A stretch of DNA of 64,000 nt, taken from positions 22,679,553 to 22,743,552 of the forward strand of contig JASFXZ010000009.1 in the NCBI GenBank assembly GCA_032209605.1, read 5' to 3'. The notes under the pieces are model-generated. The model was not told the origin of the DNA. It was given only the letters and a program-made list of their open reading frames with translations, and made no database searches. The stretch comes from Mactromeris polynyma (lineage: Eukaryota; Mollusca; Bivalvia; Venerida; Mactridae). Position 1 is the stretch's first letter; each line of letters opens with the position of its first letter. The position numbers and the translations under genes are program-made. Below, one piece after another: positions 49,801 to 55,800 of this stretch.

Positions 49801-52800
49801 AAACGCAATATCCTGACCGACATGAATTTAAATTTTCATCACATTTGAGATTTTTATAAAAAATATGACAGCACCTTTCCGCGTACTTTTTGAACACCCA
49901 TCGTGCGTCGAAAACAATTGGTCAGAAATTGAATTGTCTATATGCCTCTGACAGTTCAGTGCCTTACATATTGATAATTTGAGGTTAATATATATTGTCC
50001 AAATTATGCTAATCTTAGAAAACATATTTGAAATATTATTACTACATGCATCCTTCTGTGTACACATTTTTGCAACTATTGAAATTGGATGATAGAATTG
50101 AAATGATTAAACGTGCATGGTATGTTAAAGAAGATCTAGTTATAAGAAATACTTTATTAACTGTTGAAAGACGAATGCTTAGTTCAACATCCGACGATTT
50201 ATTTCAAACTAACTTGTGTAATATATGAATTATTCCTATGTATTCTTTTTATTGTTGTACAATAATACTTAGTTCTTACACGTTGACAAAATGTATATAA
50301 ACATGTATGTGTTGTAGACGATGTACAATGTACAAGTCTTAATAAAATGTCTGTTCTGTTCTATTATGTTACTTAAATTACTGCTCGATACCTGTCATCT
50401 AATGTTTGAAATCTTTGAAAAAGTAAAATAAAGGTATTGTTCTGTTCTCTTCTCTTCTCTTCTGCTCTAGTATGATTGGCTGTCGGTAGAATATAAAACT
50501 TTACACACCTAATAATATCCTGTGCAAACATAAATTGTACGACTCTTATTAAAATACATTACTGTGTTACCGATATGTTACTGCGTGGACAAAGACATGA
50601 CGTCACGGCTGTAATATAAGTTAGATTGTCATAATTCATGCAAATAGCATTGCTCACATGACTTGAAAATATCTCATTGTCTTCGTTCGCATTGAATTCT
50701 ATCGGTGCGTAGTATTTCATTGCTTGTATTTAGAAAATAAATCTGCATCTTGTATTGAAGGTTTTGTACCATCCGGTCCCCCGCATTCACACTGTATGAA
50801 GAACGCAGAGTGGTCCCCGCCTGCATTTAAATGCATCAGTAAGTATGCTGGTTTCGGTTGTCTGACTTACCGTAAAACGACCAGATTACAATTCCCCACT
50901 TTTATTGTCAATGCTGACGGCGACATATGCTCATGCGCGCTATAAATGCAACATGTATAGTTTGCAATTCACGTGCAGTATGTATAGTATGAGTGGATAT
51001 GACAATTTGCACAAGGGATGGTGTAAACTGCATGTATATACAATGTAACGTTTTAACAGAGCACGTATTGTAATGAATACATTCTACAAAACAATGTATA
51101 CTAGACCACTGGGGTAGCTGTTTAATAGTAGTTTAACTATACTAAAACGTTTAGATGCAAGTTGTTCTGTGTAAAAAAAAAACAGTTAATAGGGGACAGA
51201 CTTGCAGTGTACAAATCTTGCAACAGAATAGTATTGGCATAAGTCTGTGCCAAGGGCAGTCACCTTAAAATCTGCCGAATTATTTGTTATCATAAATCTA
51301 GTACAATTGTCAGTCGGATATTTACATAGTTATATTGTATATTTTAATGCTTCGACCACATGCTTTGCTAGACACCCAATTTGGTTATTATTTGCTTGCG
51401 CTTAATTTGAGAACGAATTTAAGAATGCAACAACATGAATCACTGTAGCAAAGTGGACTTGCTCCTATAGTAAGACAAAGACATAACAGGTGGGATTGAA
51501 ACTAGAATCTTATTATCCAAGAATGTGGAAAGCCTCCAACGATTGAACATGCTAGTGTGGACACCATTGGAACCAGCCATGTTGATTCTGTGAGAGCATA
51601 CTCTTGCATTAATGGATTTGTTGCCACTGGCCCGATGGAGAAACAGTGTGCTTTCAACACAACTGCTGAAGGCAATATTACATACTGGCGATCGTTGACT
51701 GACAATTATTGCAAAGGTAACGGCATTATTATGTTATATTCATTTCATAAGTGCTTAAGACAATAAGAATATAGTACTCAACGTATCGACCATTCAAGCG
51801 TTTGTGTATACATGTACATGCATACTCCTATTTTACCTGTCTCACAGGAAATGCATGCACAAACTGATGGATTATTTACACCAGTAATAACAAGACGTAT
51901 TGTATTCTTACTAAAAAGGCTTGTTTCTCAGATGTTCTATTCCAACATTTGACAGGCTATTCTGGTATACAATTTCTAGAACAAGAATCCATACCTATCA
52001 TTTGTATGAACTCGCTTACTTCAGGACTTTCAAAATTATACGTTTCTATGCAACTTCATATTGGGAAAAATATTAGCAAAGTGACCCTTACTTTTGAGCT
52101 TAATTTAGCTTACTATTTTTTCTTAATTTTATGTCAATTTATTTATTCTGTTGTCACTAAAAGATTGTGGAATTCCGCCCAAAGTTGACAACGCCTATGC
52201 TAATCTGGGACCTACAACAATCGGTGCTTTACAAAAATATTCCTGTATGGAAGGGTATGAGATGATAGGTACAGATACAATTGAATGTTTACCAACAGGG
52301 AATTGGTCAAGTGCTAATTTCATTTGCAGTGGTAAGTCACTCTTTCAACTTGATAAACCATGTATTGAATATATTGTACGATGATGCAAAAGATTAACCA
52401 TTCATTATTAAATTGTAGTCAATACATGAGCTTGAAATCCTTATAATGTAGATTTATTCAGTCTCTAAGTACCTATATACAATGTATACAAACAATTTAA
52501 ACAGAATTACATCCATTGGTCAATGAGAGAGCGTTGAAAATATTCTCACGAGTTTAATAATTATACAGTCTGACAGTAGATTGAATAGTCATATTAATTA
52601 CCAATACATTGCATCTTACATAGTCATACATGTCACAATGTAGTCATTTCCCGAGCAGTAAGTAAACAGTATGCAATAAAATTGTGAGCAGATTTAACTG
52701 TTTAATGGCTTACTAATGATTTATTAATGTACAATGTAAGATGCATAACTCTAGTTAAATATTGTATTAGCTTCATACTTCAACAAAATTTTCGATAAAA

Positions 52801-55800
52801 CGTATTACAATATTTGGTACGTATTTCAAGACACAATATATTCAAACCAAAAAATGTATTTCATCTTCGATATTATTACATCATTTACATTTTCTATATT
52901 GGACTGGTATTTTGTTGGTTTGTGCAAACTACAAGCTTCAAGTTCTATAATCTATGTGACGATACTGTCAGACATGATTAGATACTGATATGTGTACTTA
53001 CAGTAAAGACTACAACAACAACGACTACACCTGCTCCGGTAAAGAATAATCCATGTAAGTACATACAAACTCGCGTACAGCTATACAAAAAGTTTATTAT
53101 CCTTATATTAATGTTCTTATAGTTAGTGGTGAAACGCCATTGTAGCATGACACATATAAGTTATTGGCATTGTTCCTATTGGTGAAACACCTTGGTAGCA
53201 CGACACATATAAGTTATTGGCATTGTTCCTATTGGTGAAACACCTTGGTAGCACGACACATATAAGTTATTGGCATTGTTCCTATTGGTGAAACACCTTT
53301 GTAGCATGACATGTATAAGTTATTGGCATTGTTCCTATTGGTGAAACACCTTGGTAGCACGACACATATAAGTTATTGGCATTGTTCCTATTGGTGAAAC
53401 ACCTTGGTAGCATGACATGTATAAGTTATTGGCATTGTTCCTATTGGTGAAACACCTTGGTAGCATGACACATATAAGTTATTGGCATTGTTCCTATTGG
53501 TGAAATACCTTGGTAGCACGACACATATAAGTTATTGGCATTTTTTCCTATTGGTGAAACACCTTGGTAGCATGACATGTATAAGTTATTGGCATTGTTC
53601 CTATTGGTGAAACACCTTGGTAGCATGACACATATAAATTATTGGCATTGTTCCTATTGGTGAAACACCTTGATTAAGCATGACACATATAAATTATTGG
53701 CATTGTTCCTATTGGTGAAACACCTTGGTAGTCTGACATATGTAAATTATTGGCATTGTTCCTTTTGCTGCAACACCTTTGTTACATGATGCATCTATAT
53801 ATTTGTATCATTACAGCTGTTTGTGATGGATGCAGAATGTTGAATGGTGTAGGATACATCAGGCACCCCATTGAGTGTTCAAAGTATGTTCAATGTTTCT
53901 ACAGTGCTAGAGGAGGGATTGAGGCTACGTACATGCCCTGTCCGTTTGGACAATACTGGGACCAAGAAGATCTTACGTGTAAACCTGCTGATGAAGTCGA
54001 TTGTCCTACAGGTGACATTATATTACTACAATTATTGTATGTGTAAATATACCTGGGTAAGTTATGATTTGTGGGTGTGGTTTTCCATGCCAATATTGGA
54101 CCAATAAGAGTCGGTGCTTTACTGTAATATTATTACATTGATGGGTACAATAGCACTGTGTTGGTCAGTCCGCAGACTTTGTCAAACCGATTTTTCATAA
54201 TTGTACCATGCACAATTTTCGGTGTATATAGCATCCTGATTTCCATGTGCCTTCATGAAGAAAACATTTACGTATAAGTATTTTGTTGTATCTTGAATAT
54301 TAGTTTAGATGTTATTATTTTTCTGTATCATCTGCAGAGAAATGTATGAAACCTGGACTGACATCATACAGAGATGACGATAGTTCAAAGTGTTGCTCGT
54401 ACTGGGAATGTCATAACGGGAAATCGGTGGCCAAATGTTGCGGTGAAGGGTACAGTTATGTTACAGGAAAGGGCTGTGAACCAGACCCCGATTGTGATGA
54501 CGATTGTCCTTGGGATGATATGTTACCTTGTACGTTGTGTGTTAAGTATATTTGTAGATTATTAGATATTAGTCGAACTGTTTTGTGTGTTGGCTTTAAC
54601 CTCATCAAGTGCCTTAGGTTTTATGGATTGTTGTTTTCCTGGAAGTCTGTGTGAAGAGACACTGTCTTATGTATGTTGCGTTCCCTGTAGCAACTTATTC
54701 CTTCACTTTTACGCACCACCAACAACTTTCAGTCAAACAGTGACGGTGACTACTTACAGCAGCTATAGTGATTCCAAACTGTGATACAACATCGCAGCCA
54801 CGTGACATGATACCTGTCCCTTATGACAGTTGTATAATTTTGTTATAATAGATATAAGAGTGGTTTTATACCCATAATGCAATTGAACAATACACCAGGG
54901 AACCTGATTATGTATGTATAATGTCTCTCTTTTTTCGAACGTGATGGATAAATGAGGTAATCATGTATTTCTAGCCTGTGACAAGCGACCGATGATGGAT
55001 GTTTCATTTTACGAACAACATATAGGCAATGGCTACTGGGTGAGCATGATGTGTGCTCCCGGGACAGCTTTTGATATCGTAGATTGTGAATGCAGTTTAC
55101 GTACATATGTTTTACCTGGATATGGTAAGTAATATAGAAGCGCCTCAATGTACATATTTTAATGTTGTATCCATACGTCGTTCTGTGTTATTCTGTCACC
55201 GGTTTGATGCAATGAAAATCGTGTATGAAGTTTTCGATGTGGCATCGTCGGAACCCATACTGTACATATATCAATCACTTCGCGGTGTACCGTGAAAGAA
55301 CGGTCAATGTATCGTTAAATGAAGTTACGCTTAACAACCTGAGACTCTTCAATTAAAGTCAGAAAAGTACCAGAACTTTAATTGTGGCGACATATATAAC
55401 GCGTTGTTTCATTGGTCAAAATTGCAATGGAGTCGCCATCATGACATTTTGTTAGTCAAATCAGCGCAGATTGATTGACAATTTAAGAATAAAGCAATCA
55501 TACTAGTATATTATTATTACAGTTTGTCGACCAGAACTTTATATGGACTTTAATGATGGTTTCATAAGAGATGTATCAGGAAAAAATGTTTATGTTTTAA
55601 ACGAGGGTGTGAAGGCATACAATGGTTCTGCTTACTTCAATGGACGATCAAGACTTCTCATTAACAGATTTTCAAATACAGCATTCCATGGAGACCTGGT
55701 GATCAAGTTGAGATATAATGAACAATTGAAGGTAACCTTTGTTGAAAATTTCAATGATGCTATCATTATAAGACATTAAATACAGTGCCACTTTTCCGGA

